Part shown: positions 1-7,595 of the stretch, in pieces
How the letters are laid out: the number at the start of each line of letters is the position of its first letter
How positions within the stretch are numbered: the stretch's first letter is position 1
Source of the DNA: Coemansia sp. RSA 1804
Lineage: Eukaryota; Kickxellomycota; Kickxellomycetes; Kickxellales; Kickxellaceae
Assembly (NCBI GenBank): GCA_027578815.1
Contig: JANBTH010000280.1
Span: 1-22,499 of the forward strand
Direction of reading: 5' to 3'
Length of the DNA stretch: 22,499 nt
Made by a program: the position numbers and the translations under genes
Notes under the pieces: model-generated
Databases searched by the model: none
What the model saw: only the letters and a program-made list of their open reading frames with translations
Told to the model about the DNA's origin: nothing

Positions 1-204
1 TATTGACTTGCTTCTGCTGCAGTGGAAGGATAGAGGAGAGGTCTGCAATAGCAGGCGTCTCTTTCTGGGCGCTACTTACTTTCTGTGCTCCCTGTCTCTT
101 GACACGTTGTGCGAGAGAAACTGTGTTTATTCTGGTGTTTACGCTCCCTTGCCTGGCCATCGCTGCTAAACTGCCCTGCTCACCTTGGTTTTAAGCGACT
201 GTAG
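1..204 (+). other. 3' part of an intron in the eEF2 gene (upstream exon lies outside the window)
   Basis: No ATG occurs on the + strand between 1 and 216, and the reading frame is closed by a TAG at 202-204. The codons just after it (205-216) read Ile-Arg-Asp-Leu and lead straight into the Met-Asp-Lys of eEF2. That matches the conserved residues just before this Met in fungal eEF2 proteins, so the TAG is best read as a 3' splice acceptor (gactgtag). A possible branch site is gctaaac near 164-170. The first exon, coding for roughly eight residues, must lie upstream of the window. The donor is not visible, so the intron length is unknown but exceeds 200 bp. Part of the stretch could also be 5' UTR if the ATG at 217 is used directly. 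Confidence 0.6.
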
Positions 205-2709
205 ATCCGTGATCTTATGGACAAGGTCCATAACATCCGCAACATGTCGGTGATTGCTCACGTCGACCACGGCAAGTCGACTCTTACCGACTCGCTTGTT
301 GCCAGAGCCGGTATTATCTCGTCGGCCAAGGCCGGTGAGGCCCGTTTCACCGACACGCGCGCGGACGAGCAGGAGCGTGGTATCACCATCAAGTCGACGG
401 CCATCTCGATGTACTTCGAGCTGAACGATGACCAGATGGAGGACATCCCGCACAAGGATGACGGCAAGGGTTTCCTTATCAACCTTATCGATTCGCCCGG
501 ACACGTTGACTTCTCATCGGAGGTCACAGCTGCTCTTCGTGTCACCGACGGTGCGCTTGTTGTGGTTGACACCATCTCGGGTGTGTCAGTCCAGACTGAG
601 ACTGTGCTGCGCCAGGCGCTGACTGAGCTGATCAAGCCTGTCGTGATGATCAACAAGGTGGATCGCGCTCTGCTCGAGACCAAGCTCACGCAGGAGGTTC
701 TGTACCAGAACTTCTCGCGCGTGGTCGAGGACGTCAACGTGTCGATTGCGACGCATCAGGACGAGAAGACCATGGGCAACCTCATGGTCAGCCCCGAATT
801 TGGCACTGTTGCGTTCGGCTCTGCGCTCCACGGCTGGGCCTTCACTCTGCGCCAGTTTGCTGTTCGTTACTCGAAGAAGTTCGGCATTGACCGCGTCAAG
901 CTGATGAAGAAGCTCTGGGGTGAGAACTACTTCAACTCCAAGACCAAGAAGTGGACCAACAAGTCCAGCGACGACTCGGGCGACAAGCGCGACCGTGCCT
1001 TCAACATGTTTGTGCTTGATCCGATCTACAAGGTCTTTGACTCGACCATGAACGGCCGCAAGGAGGAGGCTCTTGATCTGGCCGGCAAGCTTGGAATCAC
1101 CCTCACCAGCGAGGAGCGTGACGGCATGGACAAGGCTCTGCTGAAGACCATCATGCGCAAGTTCCTTCCCGCCGCCGACGCGCTTATGGAGATGATCTGT
1201 ATCCACCTGCCGTCGCCCAAGAAGGCCCAGGCATACCGTGGCAACCTTCTGTACGAAGGCCCCACTGACGACGAGAGCGCCGTCGGCATCCGCAACTGCG
1301 ACGCCAAGGGCCCGCTTATGCTGTACGTGTCGAAGATGGTGCCAACCTCCGACAAGGGCCGCTTCTACGCGTTCGGTCGTGTGTTCTCGGGAACCGTCAA
1401 GTCGGGCATGAAGGTCCGCATCCAGGGCCCCGACTACGTTCCAGGCTCCAAGAAGGATCTGCACATCAAGAACATCCAGCGTACGGTTCTCATGATGGGC
1501 CGCAGTACCGATGCGATTGAGGACTGCCCAGCAGGAAACATCATTGGTCTTGTTGGTGTTGACCAGTTCCTCCTCAAGTCGGGTACTCTGACCACGTCGG
1601 AGACCGCACACAACATGAAGGTCATGAAGTTCTCTGTGTCGCCTGTGATGAAGGTTGCCGTCGAGGTGCTGAACCACCAGGATCTGCCCAAGCTTGTCGA
1701 GGGTCTCAAGCGTCTGTCCAAGTCCGATCCTTGCATCCAGACGTACATGTCGGATACTGGTGAGCACATTGTTGCCGGTGCTGGTGAGCTGCATCTTGAG
1801 ATCTGCCTCTACGATCTTAGGGAAGAGCACGCTCAGGTTCCGTTCAAGCAGGGTGAGCCGATTGTCGGATACTGCGAGACGGTCCAGGCCGAGTCTTCGC
1901 TCACCTGCCTTGCCAAGTCGCCCAACAAGCACAACCGTATCTTCATGAGGGCGGCACCCATCGGTGATGAGCTGACCAAGGCCATCGAGGAAGGAGAGAT
2001 CAACCCACGTGACGATTTCAAGGAGCGCGCCCGCCGCATGGCTGACGACTTTGAGTGGGACGTCAATGAGGCCCGCAAGATCTGGTGCTTCGCGCCTGAG
2101 GGCAACAACACCAACATCCTTGTTGACATGACCAAGGGAGTTCAGTACCTCAACGAAGTCAAGGACTCGTGCAACAACGGTCTTCAGGACTGTGCTCGCC
2201 AAGGACCCCTTGCCAACGAGAAGCTGCGTGGATGCCGCTACAACATCATGGATGTTGCGCTCCATGCTGATTCGATCCATCGTGGTGCTGGACAGATCAT
2301 GCCGGCCATGCGCCGCGCGGTCTTTGCGTCGACGCTGTCGGGCAAGCCTACGCTGCAGGAGCCTGTGTACCTTGTGGATGTGCAGTGCCCCGAGGGAGCA
2401 ATTGGCGGTATCTACAGCGTGTTCAACAAGCGTCGCGGCCAGGTGTTCGAGGAGAACATGCACTCGGCGTCGATGTACAACGTCAAGGCGTACCTGCCTG
2501 TTGCTGAGTCGATTGGCTTCACCACCGATCTGCGCTCGGCCACCGCTGGTCAGGCGTTCCCCCAGATGGTGTTCGACCACTGGAGCACCATGGGCGGTGA
2601 TGCCACCGAGGCCGGCGACAAGGCCAACGCTATCTGCGTTTCCATCCGCCAGCGCAAGGGCCTGAACCCCGTTGTTCCCACCTACGAGGAGTACCACGAG
2701 AGGCTCTAA
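205..2709 (+). CDS. EFT2: Translation elongation factor 2 (eEF2), main exon, 5' partial
   Basis: This is the GTPase that moves tRNA and mRNA through the cytoplasmic ribosome after peptide transfer. Counting from the ATG at 217 (830 residues), it shows the P-loop AHVDHGKS (14-21), the Thr site targeted by eEF2 kinase in other eukaryotes within RFTDTRADEQERG (43-55), DSPGHVD (92-98), NKVD (146-149) and SALHGW (202-207). The domain IV diphthamide histidine is His688 in LHADSIHRGAGQ. Adding the four codons at 205-216 and an upstream exon of about eight residues gives about 842, the yeast length. The ATG at 217 is therefore probably an internal Met (residue 13) rather than the true start. Third positions are strongly G/C-ending, as in highly expressed genes. 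Domain IV departs from the usual pattern at several positions: HRGAGQ for HRGGGQ, LQDCARQG for FQWATKEG, and YCETV for YRETV. Confidence 0.96.
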   Translation: MRDLMDKVHNIRNMSVIAHVDHGKSTLTDSLVARAGIISSAKAGEARFTDTRADEQERGITIKSTAISMYFELNDDQMEDIPHKDDGKGFLINLIDSPGHVDFSSEVTAALRVTDGALVVVDTISGVSVQTETVLRQALTELIKPVVMINKVDRALLETKLTQEVLYQNFSRVVEDVNVSIATHQDEKTMGNLMVSPEFGTVAFGSALHGWAFTLRQFAVRYSKKFGIDRVKLMKKLWGENYFNSKTKKWTNKSSDDSGDKRDRAFNMFVLDPIYKVFDSTMNGRKEEALDLAGKLGITLTSEERDGMDKALLKTIMRKFLPAADALMEMICIHLPSPKKAQAYRGNLLYEGPTDDESAVGIRNCDAKGPLMLYVSKMVPTSDKGRFYAFGRVFSGTVKSGMKVRIQGPDYVPGSKKDLHIKNIQRTVLMMGRSTDAIEDCPAGNIIGLVGVDQFLLKSGTLTTSETAHNMKVMKFSVSPVMKVAVEVLNHQDLPKLVEGLKRLSKSDPCIQTYMSDTGEHIVAGAGELHLEICLYDLREEHAQVPFKQGEPIVGYCETVQAESSLTCLAKSPNKHNRIFMRAAPIGDELTKAIEEGEINPRDDFKERARRMADDFEWDVNEARKIWCFAPEGNNTNILVDMTKGVQYLNEVKDSCNNGLQDCARQGPLANEKLRGCRYNIMDVALHADSIHRGAGQIMPAMRRAVFASTLSGKPTLQEPVYLVDVQCPEGAIGGIYSVFNKRRGQVFEENMHSASMYNVKAYLPVAESIGFTTDLRSATAGQAFPQMVFDHWSTMGGDATEAGDKANAICVSIRQRKGLNPVVPTYEEYHERL

Positions 2710-3044
2710 GCGATGCGAGCTGATCGAAACCCCCTCTTTCTTTTCTTCTACTTTTCTGCTTTTCTCTCCGTGCTTCGTTTAGGCTAGTCGGCAGCGTCTT
2801 GTCCCTTTTTCTTGATGGGAGGGACAAGAGGTAGCTTTTTCAAACTCTCGCTAAGCGTTCATAAATTCCCACCTAACATTCAATTGTGCTTCTTGACTTT
2901 TGCTTATGCTTGTGCTTTTGCTTATGCTTTTGATTATGCCCTCGCCATAGCAGAGGGAGAAGGGGGAAGTGCAAGAACGATGACTAGAACTACAGAAACA
3001 TGGTCCCACGGGTCGCGCAGTGGTAGCCATAAAAGACCGTCGCG
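2710..3044. other. Convergent spacer between eEF2 and MOB1: two 3' UTRs
   Basis: Both flanking genes end here. After the eEF2 stop comes a pyrimidine-rich tract (about 2740-2815). A degenerate hexamer repeat follows at 2901-2936. No strict AATAAA is visible on either strand. The small open frames in this stretch are composition artefacts; one translates the hexamer repeat as alternating Ala-Tyr and Ala-Phe. Confidence 0.6.
2901..2936. repeat. Degenerate hexamer tandem repeat (TGCTTN)
   Basis: Six hexamers lie back to back: tgctta, tgcttg, tgcttt, tgctta, tgcttt, tgatta. They sit about 190 bp downstream of the eEF2 stop and about 110 bp from the MOB1 stop. This is low-complexity sequence in a 3' region with no known function. 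Confidence 0.7.
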
Positions 3045-3737
3045 CTAGGCGAGGATCTTGATGACGTCCTTGACGGCCTGCAACTCGGTGTCGCTGACCA
3101 GCTTGTACTTTGTGACAAACAGCGTGAAGTGGGTGAAGCTGGTATTGAGCATGGTGGCCAGGCCGACCTGGCAGATCTGCGGGTAGTGGTGCCAGTAGAG
3201 ATGGGCGTAGACACGCAGCATGCGCTTGAGGATAGGCGAGGCGACGTCGGGACGGAAGCTGGGCGGGAACGGCTGGCCCAGATCGACAGGGAACAGGCGG
3301 GTGTCGTCGAGCTGCGAGTCGATCCAGCGCACCAGCAGACGCACGTACTTGTTGGCAGGCACCTGCGTGGGCTCCTTGTATGTGACGCCGTCACGCCAGA
3401 AGTACACATAGCCGTCGCCGGCGGACATCCTGGGACACGTTTCGTTTGTGCAGTGGTGGCTGATGGCCATGAACAGCATGTTGACGTGGTTGTAAAAGTC
3501 CACGACGTGGCAGGCCACCCATTCGTCCAGCGACTCTCCTTCCGGCAGAAGCACGGCCTCGTGCAGACTGGCCTTGCCTAGTGTTGTCTCCGCGTACTGT
3601 CGCAGCTGGTACTGCACTGACCCGGTGCCCGTGCCTGAGCGTCCGGCATCTGCTGAATTGTTGATTGCTACCGAGTCCATCCCCCGCCGGTTGGGCCGCG
3701 AGGTCATGCCCCGAGTCCAGAGCCCGAGAAAGTTCAT
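3045..3737 (-). CDS. MOB1: Mob1-family kinase adaptor/activator
   Basis: Mob1 proteins bind and activate NDR/LATS-family kinases (Dbf2/Sid2) in the mitotic exit and septation network. The 230-residue frame has the family order. The N-terminus starts MNFL, like the MSFL of Mob1. YQLRQYAETTLG (43-54) and LPEGESLDEWVA (64-75) follow. The four zinc ligands are present: Cys96 and Cys101 in CTNETCPRMSAG, and His179 and His184 in YAHLYWHHY. Near the end comes LNTSFTHFTLFV (197-208). A low-complexity Gly/Thr/Ser segment (about 29-40) lengthens the N-terminal region compared with human MOB1 (216 residues). No intron is needed. It shares a promoter region with the divergent BAR gene and is convergent with eEF2. 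Mob2 is the main alternative; the N-terminus and the match to the Mob1 core favour Mob1. Confidence 0.93.
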   Translation of the reverse strand: MNFLGLWTRGMTSRPNRRGMDSVAINNSADAGRSGTGTGSVQYQLRQYAETTLGKASLHEAVLLPEGESLDEWVACHVVDFYNHVNMLFMAISHHCTNETCPRMSAGDGYVYFWRDGVTYKEPTQVPANKYVRLLVRWIDSQLDDTRLFPVDLGQPFPPSFRPDVASPILKRMLRVYAHLYWHHYPQICQVGLATMLNTSFTHFTLFVTKYKLVSDTELQAVKDVIKILA

Positions 3738-4266
3738 CTTTGGTGGTGGGGAATGAATGAATGCAAGAAGAGATTATGGCTGATACGAAGAGTATAGGGC
3801 AGAAAGAAGAGAAATAATAACAACAACATCAAAACAACAAAAATAGAGGAAAACTGGCGGCAGCGCATACAGTGCAGCACAGCTCCAAAAGCTGCCCACT
3901 CACCAGGCACAATCAGCTCACGAGTTGTTGTTAGCTTTGTTATTTTTTTTACTGAAGCATGTTTGCCCACAAAGAAAAGACAGACAGACTCACGGAAACA
4001 CAATGCAATGGAACTTCGCTCTTTATGCTGGGAGGAAAGGCCGCCTTTTGCCATTGGCAAACACAAGCGCTTGTGCTCTTTGCCACAACTCATCAACTCA
4101 TTTCTTTTTCCCCCTCCTCCTTTTTCCCTTTCTTCTTTTTCTTTCTTCTTTCCTCCACATTAACGAAACATAGTGTACTTTATTTATTGCATTGCTTCGT
4201 TTCTTTCTCATTACATTTGAATCTTCTTGCCCATCCGTGACAGCAGCAGCAGCAGCAACAACAAAA
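3738..4266. promoter_or_regulatory. Divergent promoter region shared by MOB1 and the RVS161-like gene
   Basis: The start codons of the two genes face away from each other across 529 bp. The MOB1 side is A-rich with CAA-like repeats (about 3810-3845). The BAR-gene side has two adjacent palindromes (4048-4060 and 4062-4075), a long pyrimidine tract (about 4104-4157), and a CAG/CAA repeat (about 4241-4265) that would lie in the 5' leader just before the ATG. I see no strong TATA box. Confidence 0.6.
4048..4075. promoter_or_regulatory. Two adjacent palindromes, one containing an inverted CCAAT box
   Basis: TTGCCATTGGCAA (4048-4060) has perfect 6 bp arms around one base and contains ATTGG, the complement of CCAAT, which is the binding site of the NF-Y/HAP complex. 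One base further on, CACAAGCGCTTGTG (4062-4075) is a perfect 14 bp palindrome. Both lie about 190-220 bp before the RVS161-like ATG and about 310-340 bp before the MOB1 ATG. Symmetric sites like these suit dimeric transcription factors, but no factor can be named for the second one. Confidence 0.45.
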
Positions 4267-5052
4267 ATGAGCTTTTGGGACAGCACTAAAAAGACGTTCT
4301 CGAGGGCCGGAACCGGACTTCGCGGCGGCAGCAGCGGGGCGCAGACAGCGGACCCAGAGTTCAACGAGCAGGAGCAGCGATTCAGGAACCTGGAGCGGCG
4401 CGCAATGAGGCTTCTGCAGGAGACAAAGGACTACCGCAGCAGCGTCACCGGGATGGTGCTGTCGCAGAATGCGCTGGCGGAGAACCTGACGGCGTTCATG
4501 CTTGACGTGCAGCGGCCGCAGGACTACCAGAACGCATACCGGCAGGCGGCAATGGCGATAGCGCAGACGTCGCACCCGCAGTTCGACGAGGTGTACACGC
4601 GCACGGTGATGGAGCCGATGGCGCAGTACTGCGGATACATGCCGGAGTTCACCAAGGCGCTGAAGAAGCACAAGCACCTGTACGACGATATGGAGAAGGC
4701 ACGGCGTGCGCTTGCGAAGGAGCAGACCAAGGCCGGCGAGGACGTGATGTGCGTGGAGCGTGCGGAGCAGGACGTCAAGTACGCGGAGGACGCATTCAAC
4801 ACGATGAACAAGGCGCTGGTTGCCGAGATCCCAAAGCTCATCAACTCGCGCGTGTACGTGACGGATCCGTCGTTCGAGGCCTTTGTCAAGACGCAGCTGC
4901 AGTTCTTCAACGACTCGCTCGAGAGCATGGACAAGGTTGCGCGCTACCTGCCGCCGCAGGGCGGACCCGAGGACGACAAGATGCTGGACCAGCGCGTCGA
5001 GAGCGTCATGGAGCAGGTGCGCTCGCTGACCATCTGCACCCTCAACGTGTAG
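4267..5052 (+). CDS. RVS161: BAR-domain protein of the Rvs161/Hob3 (amphiphysin, BIN3-like) family
   Basis: N-BAR proteins of this family dimerise into a curved coiled-coil module that binds and shapes membranes in endocytosis, polarity and cytokinesis. The protein has 261 residues, against 265 for yeast Rvs161. It opens MSFWDSTKKTFSRAGTG, which aligns with the amphipathic start of Rvs161/Hob3. Long charged helices of the BAR module follow (about 34-235), including DPSFEAFVKTQLQFF. The end, VRSLTICTLNV, corresponds to the conserved C-terminal tail of Rvs161. No SH3 domain follows, which separates it from Rvs167/Hob1. The ATG at 4267 is chosen because it gives the family N-terminus in an A-rich context (caacaaaaATG). 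The open frame continues upstream without an ATG and codes nothing recognisable. It is convergent with the FAD protein gene. Confidence 0.92.
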   Translation: MSFWDSTKKTFSRAGTGLRGGSSGAQTADPEFNEQEQRFRNLERRAMRLLQETKDYRSSVTGMVLSQNALAENLTAFMLDVQRPQDYQNAYRQAAMAIAQTSHPQFDEVYTRTVMEPMAQYCGYMPEFTKALKKHKHLYDDMEKARRALAKEQTKAGEDVMCVERAEQDVKYAEDAFNTMNKALVAEIPKLINSRVYVTDPSFEAFVKTQLQFFNDSLESMDKVARYLPPQGGPEDDKMLDQRVESVMEQVRSLTICTLNV

Positions 5053-5145
5053 CTTACCTTAGCTTAGCCTAGTTTAGTTTAGTCTAGCTAGTTGGCTGGG
5101 ACTTTTGTTTTTCTTAAATATAACCTTATCTATCTACAAAACTCA
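5053..5145. terminator. Short convergent 3' spacer with a TAG pentamer array
   Basis: Only 93 bp separate the stop codons of the RVS161-like gene and the FAD protein gene. Immediately after the RVS161 stop lie seven tandem pentamers (5053-5087): cttac, cttag, cttag, cctag, tttag, tttag, tctag. Because the period is five, TAG falls in all three + frames. The A/T-rich tail that follows (5103-5140) probably serves polyadenylation of both genes. Confidence 0.5.
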
Positions 5146-6894
5146 CTAGCGCAGGAGCCGCCGGTAGCCCAGCTGCAGGACACACACGCCAAACACCAGC
5201 GCATCCAGCGCCGCCATCTGCACGCGGCTGCCCAGATCGGCGCCAAGCACGGCGCTGAGGACGGCATCGACGACGGCAAGAGCCAGCGACAGCACCGGCA
5301 GGAGCACGAAGAAGGCCAGCCACGCCGCCCACTGGGAAACGCCGGCGCCGCTGCAGGAGGTGCGGGAAGAATCAAAGGCAAAGGTGCCGGCGGGATCGCT
5401 CTCAAAGTATGCCTCAACGACCTCATCGCGCATCATGCCGGGCGCCAGACCCACCGCGTACTCGCTACCGTTGGAGCGTCTGCGCACCAGCTGCGGCGCA
5501 TGGAACGGCATGCGGACGCCAAGTGCGCGCACAACATCCACAGCCGAGCGCACGCAGCCCTCCAGCAGCGGCACGCCGGGCGCAGCGTAGGACCCGACGA
5601 ACCAGACGCCGCGCTGGCCCTGATGCGCACTCAGCGTGTTTATCTGGCGCTGCGAGTCGACCGTCACCAGCGACCGGCGGAACGCAGATACGCTGATAAC
5701 TTTCGACTTGTCCAGCGCTACCAGCGGATCGACCGTCTGGAACACGTGCGAGCTGAAGCTGCGGCCGCTGGTGGTCTGCTCCACGTAGTTGATCCAGTGC
5801 GATGCCATGGCGTTGGCGCCGCCGCTTTCCGTGCGGATATTGACGCCGCGCCACTCACTGCGTCTTTTTGGCATCACCGACTCGTCGCGGTGCGTCAGCA
5901 CGTGCGTGTCCTCGTACGGAACCGCCCGCAGCGCACGCACCAGCGCCGACGGCGGAAACTGGCTGTGCTTCTTGTCGCGCGCAGTCTCCAGCAGCGTTGC
6001 TGCTACGTCGGCCGGCGTTGCCAGCACGACGTCGTCAAACCACCGCCGCTCGCCGTCGGCCGAGACTAAGCACACGCCGCCGGTGCCAGAGCCGCCGTTG
6101 TTGTCGTTGTCGTCACTGTTGTCATCCAGGACGATTGCAGTGATCGGCGTGGCCAGATGCACTGCCGCATCCAGTCCGCGCGTCAGTGCCTCGCACACCT
6201 CCTGTACGCCGTTCTTGGCCTTGCGGATGCGTGCGCCAAACACCACCTTGGCCGTGAAGTTGAGGATCGTGTCGGCCGGATACGCTGCCGCCGCCTCCAA
6301 CGAGCACGTCAGCAAGCTGGCAATGAACGGCACAAACACCTGGTCCACAAACACTGCCTCGTACCGCTCGCGCCGCAAGTACTCGCCGATGGTCATCTCG
6401 CCGAGATCTGCCCCCTTTTGCACATTCTTCTTCTGCATCCGCGTCCGCATCAGGCGCAGACACGCGTATGCGAGCCGCACCCACTCGCGCGTCACCGCCA
6501 GCCGCGTCGTGCTGCCGACGATCCCGTCGGGCACCGACATCTGGAAGTCCTCCAGCGGCATGTTCGTGTACGACCACACCGTGTCGTCTGCGCTGTCATG
6601 CGCAAACCCGAGCGAGTAGTCGGCCGCCGCAAACGAAATCCCCAGATACCTGTACATGCTGTACAGGTACGGATAGTAGTCCGGCGTGAACACGCGGAAC
6701 GGCACGTCTACCCGCACGCCCTCCACTGTCACCGATCCCAGATCCATCCCCACGCCGCTGCTCCGCTCAAACAGCTCCACTGCGCATCCGCTCTTGTGCA
6801 GAAGGTGCGCTGCTGTCAGCCCCGCCAGTCCCGATCCGACCACCGCCACCCTCTTGCTGGCGGATCCCGTGTTTTCTGCAACCACAAACCCCAT
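5146..6894 (-). CDS. FAD-dependent amine-oxidase-fold oxidoreductase with C-terminal membrane anchor
   Basis: The protein has 582 residues from the first in-frame ATG. It has a Rossmann FAD site, VAVVGSGLAGLTAAHLL (16-32), ending with Glu43 in ELFER, where the ribose of FAD is normally bound. A second conserved block near the C-terminal part, WFVGSYAAPGVPLLEGCVRS, resembles the FAD-closing segment of NAD(P)-binding amine-oxidase-like proteins (COG2907/protoporphyrinogen-oxidase-like). Acidic, Gly-rich low complexity (LDDNSDDNDNNGGSGTGG) forms a central loop. The C-terminus carries one long hydrophobic segment (about 522-545) and a shorter one (about 559-576), so it is probably membrane-tethered. 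The frame continues upstream to about 7053 without an ATG, so 6894 is preferred. The substrate is unknown: amine, fatty acyl and porphyrinogen are all possible. No intron is evident. Confidence 0.82.
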   Translation of the reverse strand: MGFVVAENTGSASKRVAVVGSGLAGLTAAHLLHKSGCAVELFERSSGVGMDLGSVTVEGVRVDVPFRVFTPDYYPYLYSMYRYLGISFAAADYSLGFAHDSADDTVWSYTNMPLEDFQMSVPDGIVGSTTRLAVTREWVRLAYACLRLMRTRMQKKNVQKGADLGEMTIGEYLRRERYEAVFVDQVFVPFIASLLTCSLEAAAAYPADTILNFTAKVVFGARIRKAKNGVQEVCEALTRGLDAAVHLATPITAIVLDDNSDDNDNNGGSGTGGVCLVSADGERRWFDDVVLATPADVAATLLETARDKKHSQFPPSALVRALRAVPYEDTHVLTHRDESVMPKRRSEWRGVNIRTESGGANAMASHWINYVEQTTSGRSFSSHVFQTVDPLVALDKSKVISVSAFRRSLVTVDSQRQINTLSAHQGQRGVWFVGSYAAPGVPLLEGCVRSAVDVVRALGVRMPFHAPQLVRRRSNGSEYAVGLAPGMMRDEVVEAYFESDPAGTFAFDSSRTSCSGAGVSQWAAWLAFFVLLPVLSLALAVVDAVLSAVLGADLGSRVQMAALDALVFGVCVLQLGYRRLLR

Positions 6895-7595
6895 TGCGCT
6901 TGGTGTATATAGATATAGAAATAGAAATAAACAACTGATTATCGGCAAACCGCGTGTTGAGTAAAGCACAAGGCCCCTTCTTTCGATCACTGCCGACACA
7001 CGCCCGATTAATATACGGTAGAGAGGAGATAAAGAGAAAGACACAGTAGCCACAATAATGTTTCTCTTCTTTCTTCTTGATGGTGACGAAGAAAAAACTG
7101 CTGCTTCAGAAATACTACTATTTTTCCAGGTTTTTCAATTTTAGGAAACGGGGAGGATCGACAAAAAGAAAAAAGAAGAGCATATATGATCGTGCAAAAC
7201 AAATTGCTGGCGCATCTCTATTCCTCTTCTGTCTGTCATTTCTTGGCTTGGTTTGGTTTGGTCCAGACCTTGTGCTACACCTTGAAACTACACTTCACTC
7301 TTTGTCACCATCCTCTGTCGCTCGCGCCTCATAAGCGCTGTTCTTTTAATGCGGGGAATATCATTTGCTGCTCCTTTGCACCACACCACGTCCGTCATTC
7401 TCCAACAACGCCTCCGATCCTGGTTATGCTCTGTCGGCAACAGACGTATTAGATGCATTATTCATTATTCGTGCTCACGGAAGCCAAACCAAAGCATATG
7501 CCACATAATCACTTGTGAAGGCATTTAATGTGTAAGATGACTAGACAAATATATGGATAAATAGGTGGATAGGTTGTATAGCCATCATTCTCCGC
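6895..7595. other. Intergenic region: FAD-gene promoter and ADE5,7 3' region
   Basis: The two flanking genes are both on the minus strand, so this 701 bp holds the upstream region of the FAD gene and the 3' end of ADE5,7. Next to the FAD ATG is an AT-rich stretch with tatata and repeated atagaa units (about 6907-6932). A short TTGGY pentamer array lies at 7243-7262. I see no coding frame with family resemblance, no tRNA and no other RNA gene. Confidence 0.55.
7243..7262. repeat. TTGGY pentamer tandem repeat
   Basis: Four tandem pentamers occur: ttggc, ttggt, ttggt, ttggt. This is low-complexity sequence in the spacer between the FAD gene and ADE5,7. Confidence 0.6.

Noticed and set aside
1..40. 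An alternative splice acceptor (ctgcag at 17-22) followed by a short exon ending at a GT near 41
   Set aside because: The implied exon does not code the expected eEF2 N-terminal residues and has no ATG; kept as intron or leader.
586..2697. A 703-codon open frame antisense to eEF2
   Set aside because: It mirrors the G/C-ending codons of eEF2, has a biased Leu/Val/His/Arg-rich translation and matches no family. It is a composition shadow.
5092..6069. A 325-codon + strand frame opposite the FAD protein
   Set aside because: Arg/Ala/His-rich antisense translation with no motif; the minus-strand frame carries the FAD site.
6895..7053. An N-terminal extension of the FAD protein with a hydrophobic stretch that looks like a signal peptide
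   Set aside because: It has no ATG, derives from an AT-rich low-complexity leader (atagaa repeats), and the ATG at 6894 directly precedes the FAD-binding fold.
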